In this document: one piece after another, positions 15,746 to 23,699 of the stretch | How the letters are laid out: every line of letters starts with the position of its first letter | Position numbering within the stretch: position 1 is the stretch's first letter | Assembly: GCA_016179765.1 (NCBI GenBank) | Contig: JACPCL010000033.1 | Span: 1 to 64,000 of the forward strand | Direction of reading: 5' to 3' | Origin: Chloroflexota bacterium | GTDB lineage: Bacteria; Chloroflexota; Dehalococcoidia; Lucifugimonadales; JACPCL1 | DNA length: 64,000 bases | Translations under genes and position numbers: made by a program | Notes under the pieces: model-generated | Databases searched by the model: none | What the model saw: the letters and a program-made list of their open reading frames with translations, nothing else | What the model was told of the DNA's origin: nothing

Positions 15746-17440
15746 TCAGGGGAGCACTCGTATCTTCGCCCAGTGGAAATAGTCCGACGCCGCAAAGTTC
15801 GGGGCAAAGCCTCTGACACGCTCTGCCCATACCCACAGGCTGGCGCCCGACGCCGGCATGAAGAGGAACGCCTCCTCTAGCATCCGACGCTGCACCCCTC
15901 GCACCAGCTCTTCCCGGCCATCGTCTGCGCCGGACTGCTCAAGGATACGCCTGTCCATGTCCAGGTCGGCGTAGCCCGTAATGGCGTACCGCCCCTGGCT
16001 GTGGGCCATGCTCAGGAGGAAGTCGTTGGGAGAATAGACTGGCGGCATGGGGCCAAGGAACGCCTGGAAATCCCTCCCGCTCCACACCTGCTGGGCGTAC
16101 TGGCGCGGGTTCAGGGGCTCCAGCCGGGGTGAAAAGCCGGCCCCGCGCATCATGGCTGCGTAGGCATCCCCCAGGGCCAGGTACTTGTCGCCGAAGTCCG
16201 CCAACGACAGCGTGAACTCCACCGGCGTCTGAGCCTGGGCCAGGGCCAGCAGGTCAATGGCCTTGGGCGTGTCGTTGAAATAGCGCCCCATCTCTTCTGG
16301 GGCGAGGCGCCATGGAGGAGCGGCGAGCGGCATTCCCACTTCCACTCCTCCTCTCCCCTCCCAGCCTGGGGTCAGGAGGGCCTTCCAGGGGTCAAGGCTC
16401 AGAAAGAGCGCCTGGCGCACCTCCCGCCGGTCAAAGGGAGGCCTGTCCGTCTTCAGTCCCAGGAGCATCCCCGTGCCTGGCTGGGGGAAAGAGGCGCGGC
16501 GCACCTGCGCCCCGGAGGCCCCAAGGAGGTTGGTCCACGCGTTGTCGTCCAGGACGGTGATGTCCGCGCGGCCGGTGAGCACCAGGGCAAGACGCGTTGA
16601 AGCATCTGACGCGGCGGTGATGCGCAGGGTCTCCAGCCCTGGGAGGCCAGGCTCAAAATAGGCCGGGTTGGCGCGGTAGCGGGAGCCTTCTGCCCCCGAC
16701 ACTTCCACGACCCATGGCCCTGTGCCGATGGTGGGGCCACTCTTCAGGTCGCCGCGCTGGGCCACCGCTTCTGGCGCCACAATCTTGCTCTGACCGTGGG
16801 CCAGGCCAAGCAGCATATCGGCGTCAGGGTAGCGGAGGGTCACTTCAACGGTGCGTGTATCCGTCGCCTGGACTGACGCTACCGCTTGCAGCAGCGTTGC
16901 GCCGGGCCAGCCCGGGGTGCGCAGGCGCTCCAGGCTGTAGACAACGTCCTGCGCCGTCAGCTCACGTCCGTTGAGCGGCGGCGCATCATGCCAGCGGACG
17001 CCAGGCCGCAGGTGAAAGAGGTAGGTGGTGGGTGCGGGATGCTCCCAGCGTTCACACAGGTCGCACTCTACCTCCAGGCTGGGCGGCTCCACCTCTGGGC
17101 CGCTCTTCAGGCGCAGCAGGCGGCTGTAGGCGATGCCCGGCCCAAAGGAGAGGAGCATCTCTGAGGCTGATTGATGCACGTCCAGGTGTTCTGGCGCGCC
17201 AGGCGCCACCAGAGTGGCGCTGCCCTTTGCCGGCTGCGGTGAGACAGAGGGAGACGGCCCGGCGGCAGGCGTGGGCGTCGCCGTAGGGGTGGGCGTCAGC
17301 ATCGGGGTAGGTGTCGGCGTTGGGGAGGTGCAGGCCGCCAGCAGGGTCACGAGCAGGAGAGCGAGGAAAGGCATTGCTTGGGGGCCCTGGGCCTTGTGCG
17401 GCCCCGACCACCCTCCACCTGAGAGGGCATGAAGCCGCAT
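15746..17440 (-). CDS. ABC transporter substrate-binding lipoprotein, family 5
   Basis: About 564 residues from the ATG at 17440, preferred over the ATG at 17374 because only the longer form gives the signal peptide a basic N-terminus. Lipobox LLAAC is followed by a long Thr-Pro repeat linker (SPTPTPTPMLTPTPTATP), then a solute-binding family 5 fold: a dense HLRPGVRWHDAPPLNGRELTAQDVVYS-type signature (split here by reading: FHLRPGVRWHD, then GRELTAQDVVYSLERL) and ALFLSLDPWKALL. These proteins capture oligopeptides or nickel for ABC importers; no permease or ATPase gene is adjacent, so it is an orphan receptor here. Confidence 0.85.
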   Translation of the reverse strand: MRLHALSGGGWSGPHKAQGPQAMPFLALLLVTLLAACTSPTPTPTPMLTPTPTATPTPAAGPSPSVSPQPAKGSATLVAPGAPEHLDVHQSASEMLLSFGPGIAYSRLLRLKSGPEVEPPSLEVECDLCERWEHPAPTTYLFHLRPGVRWHDAPPLNGRELTAQDVVYSLERLRTPGWPGATLLQAVASVQATDTRTVEVTLRYPDADMLLGLAHGQSKIVAPEAVAQRGDLKSGPTIGTGPWVVEVSGAEGSRYRANPAYFEPGLPGLETLRITAASDASTRLALVLTGRADITVLDDNAWTNLLGASGAQVRRASFPQPGTGMLLGLKTDRPPFDRREVRQALFLSLDPWKALLTPGWEGRGGVEVGMPLAAPPWRLAPEEMGRYFNDTPKAIDLLALAQAQTPVEFTLSLADFGDKYLALGDAYAAMMRGAGFSPRLEPLNPRQYAQQVWSGRDFQAFLGPMPPVYSPNDFLLSMAHSQGRYAITGYADLDMDRRILEQSGADDGREELVRGVQRRMLEEAFLFMPASGASLWVWAERVRGFAPNFAASDYFHWAKIRVLP

Positions 17441-17492
17441 CCTACAGACGCATGATGCATCGTTTATCGTTTTGCGCCCATCTTCACCATCA

Positions 17493-18560
17493 TTAGACCA
17501 CCTCTTTCCCGCTCCTGTCCTCAATGATGGTGGGATCTCGCCTGCCGAACATCTTGATGCCTTCCCCTGGCAGCACCAGAAGGGCTATGACGGTGGAGGG
17601 GGCGAACATGATAATGTGCATGATGATGGCGAAGGCGAGGGCAGGCTCGCCGGTGACGCCAAAGAGCCTGAGGGTATAGACCACGGTAGCCTCAAAGGTG
17701 ACGGCGCCCCCGGGGGGAGAGGGCACCGCCGACACGATGAAGACGCTGCCCAGAAAAAGAACCACCACTGCGGCCACGCCGACGTCAATATCCAGGGCGT
17801 TCGCGGTGATCCAGCCGCTCAGTCCAATGAGGGCCCAGTAACCCAAGGTGCCCAGGAAGGAGAGGGCAAGGCGCAGCGGTGACTTGCCCATGCTCCTGGC
17901 AGCGGCTATAGCCGTTCGCACAAAGGGGAAGCGTTTCACGCCAGGCACGAAGTCCATGCCCCGGGCTATCAGTAGGAAGATGATGACGCTGGCGAAGGCA
18001 AAGGCCACCGCGCCGAAGAGCTGGATGGTGAAGCCGCGGAACTGGGGCAGGAGGATGACGCCAATGCCCATGAGCGCCGCAGTTACAAAGACGTCCATGA
18101 TTCTTGCCATCGCCAGGGTGGCCAGGCCCGTGGCGGCGCTGACGCCGCCGCGCCGGGTGACAAGTGCAAGCTGAAGCGGATCGCTGACCACCCGGATGGG
18201 AGAAAGGTTGTTTAAGCCAATGCCGGCGTTCTGAATCAGAAAGAGACGGAAGAAGCTGAGGCGCTCCTTGGTGAAAAGGATGTACCATCGCCAGGTGCGC
18301 AAGAGGGTCGCCGCCATGAAGGCCGCCAGGGCGGCGATGAAGGTATCAACGGGAAAGTGGCGGAAGTAGCGCAGGAACTCGCCCCATTGCAGCCCCTTGA
18401 CCAACAGCCATCCCAGCAAGAGGGCAAGGACCACCCCTCCTGCTATCTGTAGGGTGACCCAGGTCTTGCCGGATTTCCGCAGGAACCTTATCCGGGAGGG
18501 CCGCCGGTACACCGGGGGAGAGGGCTTGTCTTGAGGGGCTTGCGTAGGATACCTTTGCAC
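17493..18560 (-). CDS. Lysylphosphatidylglycerol synthase-like flippase domain protein (UPF0104)
   Basis: About 355 residues from a GTG at 18560; longer frames would run into the divergent tatD-like gene. Eight or so transmembrane helices. Typical UPF0104/LPG_synthase_TM features: LRTWRWYILF, a conserved basic segment near the second helix, NLSPIRVVSDPLQLALV and SAVPSPPGGAVTFEATVVY. Related domains flip or move lipid-linked molecules. No catalytic aminoacyl-transfer domain is attached, so only a transport-type role can be suggested. The start is uncertain. Confidence 0.78.
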   Translation of the reverse strand: MQRYPTQAPQDKPSPPVYRRPSRIRFLRKSGKTWVTLQIAGGVVLALLLGWLLVKGLQWGEFLRYFRHFPVDTFIAALAAFMAATLLRTWRWYILFTKERLSFFRLFLIQNAGIGLNNLSPIRVVSDPLQLALVTRRGGVSAATGLATLAMARIMDVFVTAALMGIGVILLPQFRGFTIQLFGAVAFAFASVIIFLLIARGMDFVPGVKRFPFVRTAIAAARSMGKSPLRLALSFLGTLGYWALIGLSGWITANALDIDVGVAAVVVLFLGSVFIVSAVPSPPGGAVTFEATVVYTLRLFGVTGEPALAFAIIMHIIMFAPSTVIALLVLPGEGIKMFGRRDPTIIEDRSGKEVV

Positions 18561-18598
18561 GAGCAGACCTACAACGGGGAAAAGGAGGTCTTGGAAAC

Positions 18599-19393
18599 AT
18601 GCCGATGGTGCTTTGCGACTGTCATGTGCATCTCGCCTCCTATGAGGCCCAGGAGTCCTACGACGTGATTCGGCGCGCCGAAGGGGCAAACGTAAAGACT
18701 ATTATAACAGCAGGGACAACTTTGGAAACCTCCCGGCGGTGCATTGAGCTTGCCAGCAGCTTCACCTCCGTCTATGCCGGCGTGGGCATCCACCCCAACC
18801 GCGTTCGGGGGTTCCTCAAAGACAGCGAGCTGGAGGCCCTGGAGCGGCTGGCCCGCAGCCCCAGGGTTGTCGTCTGGAGCGAGACGGGTATGGACTATCT
18901 GCCCAACGCCCCGAACCGGCAGTGGCAGGAGCAGGCCTTCCGAGAGCAGATACGCCTGGCCCGCCGTCTCCGGCTGCCCCTGGTGTGGCATTCCCAGGTA
19001 ACGGAACCCAACACGGCGGGCCAGCACCCAGAGACCCTCCGCATCCTCCGGGAGGAGCACGCCGAAGAGGTGGGCGGCGTGATGCACTACTTCCAGGCCG
19101 ACGAGGCTACGGCGCGCAGGGCCATTGACGCCGGCTCCTTTATCTCCTTCGCCAAGCCGCTGCTGCGCCAACCTCACCAGTGGGCAATCGCCCAGAAGCT
19201 CCCCCTGGCGAACATCGTCCTGGAGACCGACGCCTCCCCCCAGCCCTACAAACCCAGCCGCGCCGACTGGACGGAGCCAAAGGACGTGGCGCTGGTGGCC
19301 CAGAAGCTGGCTGAGCTGAAAGGCGTTTCGGTAGAGGAGGTGGCGGAGGCTACCAGCCGCAACCTTCTACGTTTGGTGGGCCTGCACAGCTAG
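18599..19393 (+). CDS. TatD family metal-dependent hydrolase
   Basis: 264 residues; ATG at 18599 with AAAGGAGG upstream. TIM-barrel metal motifs are in order: CDCHVHL, GIHPNRV, SETGMDYL, WHSQV, HYFQ and ETDASPQPYKP. TatD proteins are soluble nucleases or related hydrolases. It is slightly divergent from typical TatD at the second motif but all ligands appear present. Divergently placed against the UPF0104 gene, with only ~40 bp between starts, so its promoter must overlap that gene. Confidence 0.85.
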   Translation: MPMVLCDCHVHLASYEAQESYDVIRRAEGANVKTIITAGTTLETSRRCIELASSFTSVYAGVGIHPNRVRGFLKDSELEALERLARSPRVVVWSETGMDYLPNAPNRQWQEQAFREQIRLARRLRLPLVWHSQVTEPNTAGQHPETLRILREEHAEEVGGVMHYFQADEATARRAIDAGSFISFAKPLLRQPHQWAIAQKLPLANIVLETDASPQPYKPSRADWTEPKDVALVAQKLAELKGVSVEEVAEATSRNLLRLVGLHS

Positions 19394-19486
19394 CAGTTGC
19401 TTATGGCGTTGCGGCCACCACAATCGGGGATGAAAACAGGCCTTGGGTGCACCCTACCCTGGTGGAAGGGGGAGAAGATGAATTTG

Positions 19487-19523
19487 AATCGTTGTGATGC
19501 GCCAACGGCGCATCACAACGATT
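19487..19523 (+). terminator. Perfect hairpin followed by a T run
   Basis: AATCGTTGTGATGCGCC pairs exactly with 19507-19523 across an AAC loop, and ATTTTT follows on the plus strand. It lies 94 bp after the tatD-like gene and before the convergent Yip1 gene. A family-A-like segment (ACCCTACCCTGGTGGAAGG) precedes it. Confidence 0.6.
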
Positions 19524-19609
19524 TTTCATAACTCTGCCAGTACGCCGCAGGGCAGGCTGCCACCGCACCTTGGCCTCTGGCTCCACCAGTATGTTGCGCA
19601 GGCTGGGCA

Positions 19610-20128
19610 TCACGTCCCCAGAAGGATTCGGGAGTACATGTCTCTGACCAACACGCCAAGGAACATGCCCATGACCGCCAGAGGGAACATCGCCAGTATG
19701 GAGACACGCATGGTCTGGGAGTAGGCTATGATGACACACGCCAGAATCCAAAGCAGCACGATGGTGTTCGCCAGCAAGGCCCAGAACTCTCCCAAGGATA
19801 GCAACATGTTGAAGACGCCTGGCGCCTGGGCAAAGCCAACCGAGCGCAAGTATACGAGAAAGCCCTCCTCCCTCCGCACCAGGTAATGCATAGGGAGATA
19901 GGCTAGCAAGGCAAAGAGCATCCATCCCGTGAAATTGAACAGCAGGCTCCACAGGAACACCAGGACCGGGTTGCGGTCGCTCAGGTAGGTAGAAACGCCC
20001 GGCAAAGCCAAGGCAATGCTCACCAAAAGGAGGATCGCCCCGGCCTGCACCGTCGCCGCCGGATCGTCCTTAACCTCCGCATACAGCATCGGGTCAAGCC
20101 GCGCAGCCCGTAGCATTCGCCTGAACAA
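19610..20128 (-). CDS. Yip1-like membrane protein
   Basis: 172 residues with about five hydrophobic helices. An N-terminal amphipathic segment (RMLRAARLDPMLYAEVKDDP) precedes the membrane part, as is usual in bacterial Yip1-domain proteins. Hydrophobic spans include ILLLVSIALALPGV, FLWSLLFNFTGWMLFALLAYL and VLLWILACVIIAYS. Function unknown. Its 5' leader shares a hairpin and downstream sequence with the divergent aldo/keto reductase gene. Confidence 0.65.
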   Translation of the reverse strand: MFRRMLRAARLDPMLYAEVKDDPAATVQAGAILLLVSIALALPGVSTYLSDRNPVLVFLWSLLFNFTGWMLFALLAYLPMHYLVRREEGFLVYLRSVGFAQAPGVFNMLLSLGEFWALLANTIVLLWILACVIIAYSQTMRVSILAMFPLAVMGMFLGVLVRDMYSRILLGT

Positions 20129-20136
20129 GGGAGCCG

Positions 20137-20173
20137 CCTTCTCTTGCTTTCAAGGAGGCCCCAGCGGGGCCTC
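20137..20173 (-). repeat. Leader hairpin upstream of the Yip1-like gene
   Basis: GGAGGCCCC, loop AGC, GGGGCCTCC (20153-20173). Read on the minus strand it continues CTTGAAAGCAAGAGAAGG, nearly the same as the sequence after the hairpin at 20317-20337 on the plus strand. Confidence 0.45.
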
Positions 20174-20243
20174 CCTCTTCTTCATGCTCGGTGTATCTTG
20201 CTGGCTGCGCAGGCTGCTGTCAATGCCCAGGAGACGCCGCCGC

Positions 20244-20286
20244 GCCCGTATGCCCGTATGCCCGTATGCCCGTACCCCTGTATAAT
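20244..20286 (+). promoter_or_regulatory. Promoter with an octamer tandem repeat
   Basis: Four head-to-tail copies of GCCCGTAT (20244-20274, last copy ending C) run into CCCCTG and a perfect TATAAT at 20281-20286. The -35 hexamer would fall inside the repeat array, so a change in copy number would change spacing. Confidence 0.5.
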
Positions 20287-20316
20287 GCTTGGTGCACCCT
20301 CACCACTCCCGGAGAG

Positions 20317-20337
20317 GAAGGCCCCTCTGGGGCCTTC
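20317..20337 (+). repeat. Leader hairpin upstream of the aldo/keto reductase
   Basis: GAAGGCCCC, loop TCT, GGGGCCTTC, ending 24 nt before the TTG start codon. Its downstream sequence CTTGAAAGACAGAGAGG matches that after the Yip1 leader hairpin in inverted orientation. Confidence 0.45.
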
Positions 20338-20360
20338 TTGAAAGACAGAGAGGCAGCCCC

Positions 20361-21398
20361 TTGAAGTACCGCAAGCTTGGCCCCACGGAACTCAACGTCT
20401 CAGAGGTGGCCTTTGGCGTTTGGACCGTGAGCACCGGCTGGTGGGGGAAAATGACCGAGGCGGAGGGCGCGGAGCTGCTCCAGAAGGCGCTAGGGGAGGG
20501 CGTCACCTTCTATGACACCGCCGACACCTATAGCGAGGGCCTGGGCGAGACCATCCTGGCGAGGGCCTTCCCCAAGAAGCGGGGCGAGATCATCATCGCC
20601 ACCAAGTTCGGCTACGACTTCTACTCCTTCCAGGCCCGTGAAGGCCACCGGGAGCGGCCCCAGAACTTCACCCCCCAGTTCATCCGCTACGCCTGCGAGC
20701 AGAGCCTGCGCCGCCTAAAAACCGACTACATTGACCTGTACCAGCTCCACAACCCGCGCATGGAGCATGTCCGCAGCGACGACATCTTCACTACCCTGGA
20801 GGACATGGTGCGGGAAGGGAAAATACGTTACTACGGCGTGGCCCTGGGGCCGGACCTCGGCTGGCTAGAGGAGGGCATCGCCGCCATGCAAGAGCGGCGC
20901 GTCCCCTCGGTCCAGCTTATCTACAGCCTGCTGGAGCCCGACCCGGGCCGCGCCTTTTTCCCCGTGGCCCAACAGGAAGGCAGCGGCCTCCTGGCCCGCG
21001 TCCCCCATGCCTCGGAGATCCTGACCGACAAGTACCTGGAGCCACCCACCTTTGAGCCGGGCGACCACCGCGCCCTGCGCCGCGCCCAGTGGCTGCGCCA
21101 GGCCATGGAGAAGCGCAAGCACCTGCTGTTCCTGGCCCAGGGGACCGGCCGGACTCTGGCCCAGGCCGCCATCAAGTTCTGCATGGCCCAGCCGGCCGTA
21201 TCCGCCGTGCTGCCCAACATCACCAGCCAGGCGGACCTGAAGGAGTACACCGCCGCTTGCGACGCCCCAGACCTGACGCCCGGTGAGATGGCACGCATTC
21301 AGCAGCTGCTGGAGCATAACTATTACGTGGAGGAAGGCCCTCGCGAGGAGCTTCGCTCCTCCCGGACAGCGCCGTCCCCTGCGAGAAGCCAGGGGTAG
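20361..21398 (+). CDS. Aldo/keto reductase
   Basis: 345 residues from a TTG at 20361; GAGAGG lies 7 nt upstream and the conserved KYRKLGPTELNVSEVAFG begins at residue 2. Catalytic tetrad residues are in place: Asp and Tyr in DTADTYSEG, Lys in IIATKFGYD and His in LYQLHNP. NADPH-dependent, cytosolic, broad carbonyl substrates. The last ~20 residues (EELRSSRTAPSPARSQG) are encoded by palindromic repeat sequence (GAGGAGCTTCGCTCCTC) and look like an extension by repeat insertion. Confidence 0.88.
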   Translation: MKYRKLGPTELNVSEVAFGVWTVSTGWWGKMTEAEGAELLQKALGEGVTFYDTADTYSEGLGETILARAFPKKRGEIIIATKFGYDFYSFQAREGHRERPQNFTPQFIRYACEQSLRRLKTDYIDLYQLHNPRMEHVRSDDIFTTLEDMVREGKIRYYGVALGPDLGWLEEGIAAMQERRVPSVQLIYSLLEPDPGRAFFPVAQQEGSGLLARVPHASEILTDKYLEPPTFEPGDHRALRRAQWLRQAMEKRKHLLFLAQGTGRTLAQAAIKFCMAQPAVSAVLPNITSQADLKEYTAACDAPDLTPGEMARIQQLLEHNYYVEEGPREELRSSRTAPSPARSQG

Positions 21399-21441
21399 GG
21401 CGACGCATGCGTCACCCTACCAACTGAAGTTCATAGAGAAT

Positions 21442-21545
21442 GTCATTGCGAGTCCGCCCCAGGCGGACGTGGCAATCTGGCGGCGGGGTCACCTCTCCTC
21501 CAGATTGCTTCGTCGTCCTTCCAGGGAAGGACTCCTCGCAATGAC
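21442..21545. repeat. 104-bp palindromic repeat with GTCATTGCGAG ends
   Basis: GTCATTGCGAG at 21442-21452 and CTCGCAATGAC at 21535-21545 are exact inverses, with a second inner pair GTGGCAATCTGG and CCAGATTGCTTCGTC. This type of repeat is known from several bacterial phyla, often in many copies per genome; only one copy is in the window. Confidence 0.65.
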
Positions 21546-21589
21546 CATTCGTAAAGGTAGTTCAGTTACAGGACACTAGAGGAGCCTTC

Positions 21590-22132
21590 ATGGACATCCG
21601 AGACTTCGTCATCGCTTCCGTTATCAGGACGCGCAACGCCACGCTGAACACCGTCAAAGACCTGACCCAGCATGACCTGGCGTGGAAGCCCGCCAGCTTC
21701 GCCAACACCGTCGGCTTTTTGCTCTTTCACTCTATCCGCACCCAGGACCGGTACATTCACGCCTGGCTTGGAAACGGAGCAGAGGACGTCTGGAAAGCGG
21801 AGGGATGGAACAGGCGGTGGAACATGCCCCAACCTCATCCCGGCGCGCCTGAGCCGTGGTTCAGCGAGACGGGCAACTCCTGGACGCCCCAGCAGGTCGC
21901 CGCGTGGCCCGTCCCGCCCAAGGACGAGCTGCTGGCCTACGGCGCGCGGGCGCAAGAGAAAGCCATTGAGGTCATCAAAGCCTTTGACCTGGCCAGGATC
22001 AACACCCCCTTGCCCGACCGTCCCAACGCGACCTACGCCAACTACCTCTACATCGCCTCCCACCACGAGGCCCAGCATCAGGCCCAGATGGACTACATCC
22101 TCGGCCTCAAGCGCGGCGTCATGGGCGTGTGA
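21590..22132 (+). CDS. DinB family protein
   Basis: 180 residues from ATG with GAGGAG upstream. A DinB/YfiT-like four-helix bundle is indicated by FLLFHSIRTQDRYIHAWL (His near 48) and the C-terminal YIASHHEAQHQAQMDYI with two candidate metal-binding His residues. Family members are metal-dependent, some being thiol S-transferases; the role here is unknown. The 3' end overlaps the convergent membrane-protein gene by 14 bp. Confidence 0.82.
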   Translation: MDIRDFVIASVIRTRNATLNTVKDLTQHDLAWKPASFANTVGFLLFHSIRTQDRYIHAWLGNGAEDVWKAEGWNRRWNMPQPHPGAPEPWFSETGNSWTPQQVAAWPVPPKDELLAYGARAQEKAIEVIKAFDLARINTPLPDRPNATYANYLYIASHHEAQHQAQMDYILGLKRGVMGV

Positions 22133-22793
22133 TAGGGCCTCCCTCTTCCACGGCTGTCGTCGGCTTCTTGACTCTGCGCAACATGCGTTCAGGGAAGCCT
22201 GGACTGACCTCCCAGAGCGCAGCCAGCAACAACACAAGGAAGCTGGCCGTCCACACCCAGTAGCCCAGTAGAAGATGGCTCTCGCCTGGTGCAATCCAGA
22301 CACCCGCACCGATGGCACCGAGAAGCGCCATGCCGCCGCAAATTGCTGCGGCTCTGTACCAGGAAAAGAACGCCGCTGCGCTGCCTTCCAGGATCAGAAT
22401 ATTCGGCAAGCTGCCAGTGAAAAAGAATAAGTACACCCCAACGAGGGCAGAAAAGAAACTCCCATCTCGCGGCATGAAATAGACACTGACGGCGGCGGCC
22501 AGCAGCCCCAGAGCGCCGAGGAGTGCGGCGGCCCAATAGCGGCGGCGGAAGGCAAATGCGATTCCGGCCAACACCAGGACCGTTAGCCCAAGAAACGCAG
22601 TACGGACGTACGGAGCGTATGCCTCGAACTCAGTACCTTGTGAGACGACGAACACTTCTACAGAGAAAAAGGCCGCCTCGTGGCCTTGTACTGTGCTCCC
22701 GCCGCAGGAATCGGATATGAACAGCGCTGGAAGGGCCATGGAGACAAGCCACAGGGCCGGTGCCGGTAACGCCAGTCCAAGCCTTTTGAGCAT
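22119..22793 (-). CDS. Membrane protein of unknown function
   Basis: 224 residues, about six hydrophobic segments (for example AFLGLTVLVLAGIAFAF, AALLGALGLLAAAVSVYF, GYWVWTASFLVLLLAALW). A DSCGG segment follows the first hydrophobic stretch, suggesting an extracytoplasmic loop. No family recognised. It converges on and overlaps the DinB gene. Presence of a continuous frame with membrane-protein composition supports it as real; start codon not certain. Confidence 0.55.
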   Translation of the reverse strand: MLKRLGLALPAPALWLVSMALPALFISDSCGGSTVQGHEAAFFSVEVFVVSQGTEFEAYAPYVRTAFLGLTVLVLAGIAFAFRRRYWAAALLGALGLLAAAVSVYFMPRDGSFFSALVGVYLFFFTGSLPNILILEGSAAAFFSWYRAAAICGGMALLGAIGAGVWIAPGESHLLLGYWVWTASFLVLLLAALWEVSPGFPERMLRRVKKPTTAVEEGGPITRP

Positions 22794-22874
22794 AGTGCTT
22801 GGATGCTACTCCGAGCCTTTGAAGGCTGCAAGCGACAAACGCACCATAGACCAACAGTACGTACCAAGTGAAGA

Positions 22875-22913
22875 AGTGAACTCTGGGCCGCCGAAGGCGG
22901 CCCAGAGTTCACT
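22875..22913 (-). terminator. Perfect 18-bp-stem hairpin after the EVE gene
   Basis: AGTGAACTCTGGGCCGCC pairs exactly with 22896-22913 across a GAA loop. It is 81 bp beyond the EVE gene stop on the minus strand. There is no T run. Confidence 0.5.
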
Positions 22914-22993
22914 CCAATTCCTGGGGTGGGGTACATCAGCCGAGAGAGCGCCGCTTCCCTCTCAGCCAGTCGCCAGCTTCGCTTCCCAAACAC

Positions 22994-23470
22994 CTACACC
23001 GCCGCGAGGCCACGGCGGTAACGGCCAACAATCTTGTTCAGCTCGTCTTCAATGAGGGAGAAGTCCTTGCGGGGGATCAGGTGCAGCTCGCCGAAGAAGG
23101 CCAGGGGCCACTGCTCGGGGATCCACCTCTTCACGTACTCCATGCTTGGCGCAATGTCCCGCGCGTCTATGTAATCGGCCTCCTCTTCTATCACCGCCTC
23201 TGCCTTGATGCGCACGCGGTGGGCGAAGGCCTCTTCCGGGCGGTGTGACCTCCACAGGGGCGTCTGGTCCACAAAGAAGGTGGAGGTGATGGTGGCCGAG
23301 GCGGGAAAGCGCTGTACGCCGGAGACGTAGTAGAGCAGGCGGTCGCCTATCTCCATGCGCTCCACCTTCTTGCGGTTGACCGTGGAGAAGCCCTGGACCG
23401 TGTAGCCCTGCTGTCGGGTGACGGCGAAGTTAGGCGGTGTGATGACCAGCATCCAGTAGTTGCGTGGCAT
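22994..23470 (-). CDS. EVE-domain protein (UPF0310)
   Basis: 158 residues. MPRNYWMLVITPPNF at the start, GDRLLYYVSGVQRFPASATI in the middle and FGELHLIPRKDF near the end match the EVE domain, a PUA-like fold that in other proteins reads modified bases in DNA or RNA. Single-domain, probably cytosolic. No modification enzyme is adjacent, so the ligand is open. Confidence 0.88.
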   Translation of the reverse strand: MPRNYWMLVITPPNFAVTRQQGYTVQGFSTVNRKKVERMEIGDRLLYYVSGVQRFPASATITSTFFVDQTPLWRSHRPEEAFAHRVRIKAEAVIEEEADYIDARDIAPSMEYVKRWIPEQWPLAFFGELHLIPRKDFSLIEDELNKIVGRYRRGLAAV

Positions 23471-23699
23471 GAGAACGTCCCTACGAAAAGGATGTTAGGT
23501 ACTATCATATTACATGAACTGGCCCTCACACGCTGCTCTTGGCCAACACCCCCATCACCGCCAGCGACATTGCCACCACATTCAGGTTGTCGTCCCACAC
23601 GCTTGCCACCCTGGGCCGGTGGCGCCCGGCGGCGGTAGCTGCGACAGCGCCAACGGAGCCCACCCAGTAGGGCTGAAAGAGCGACGCCTCGCCTGACCC
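23471..23699. other. Intergenic stretch with an open frame after telA
   Basis: Beyond the telA TGA the same frame stays open for about 58 codons to a TGA near 23526. It includes DDNLNVVAMS and VMGVLAK, which faintly recall the C-terminus of RpiB-type isomerases. No start codon is evident. It is either a gene remnant or chance. Confidence 0.25.
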
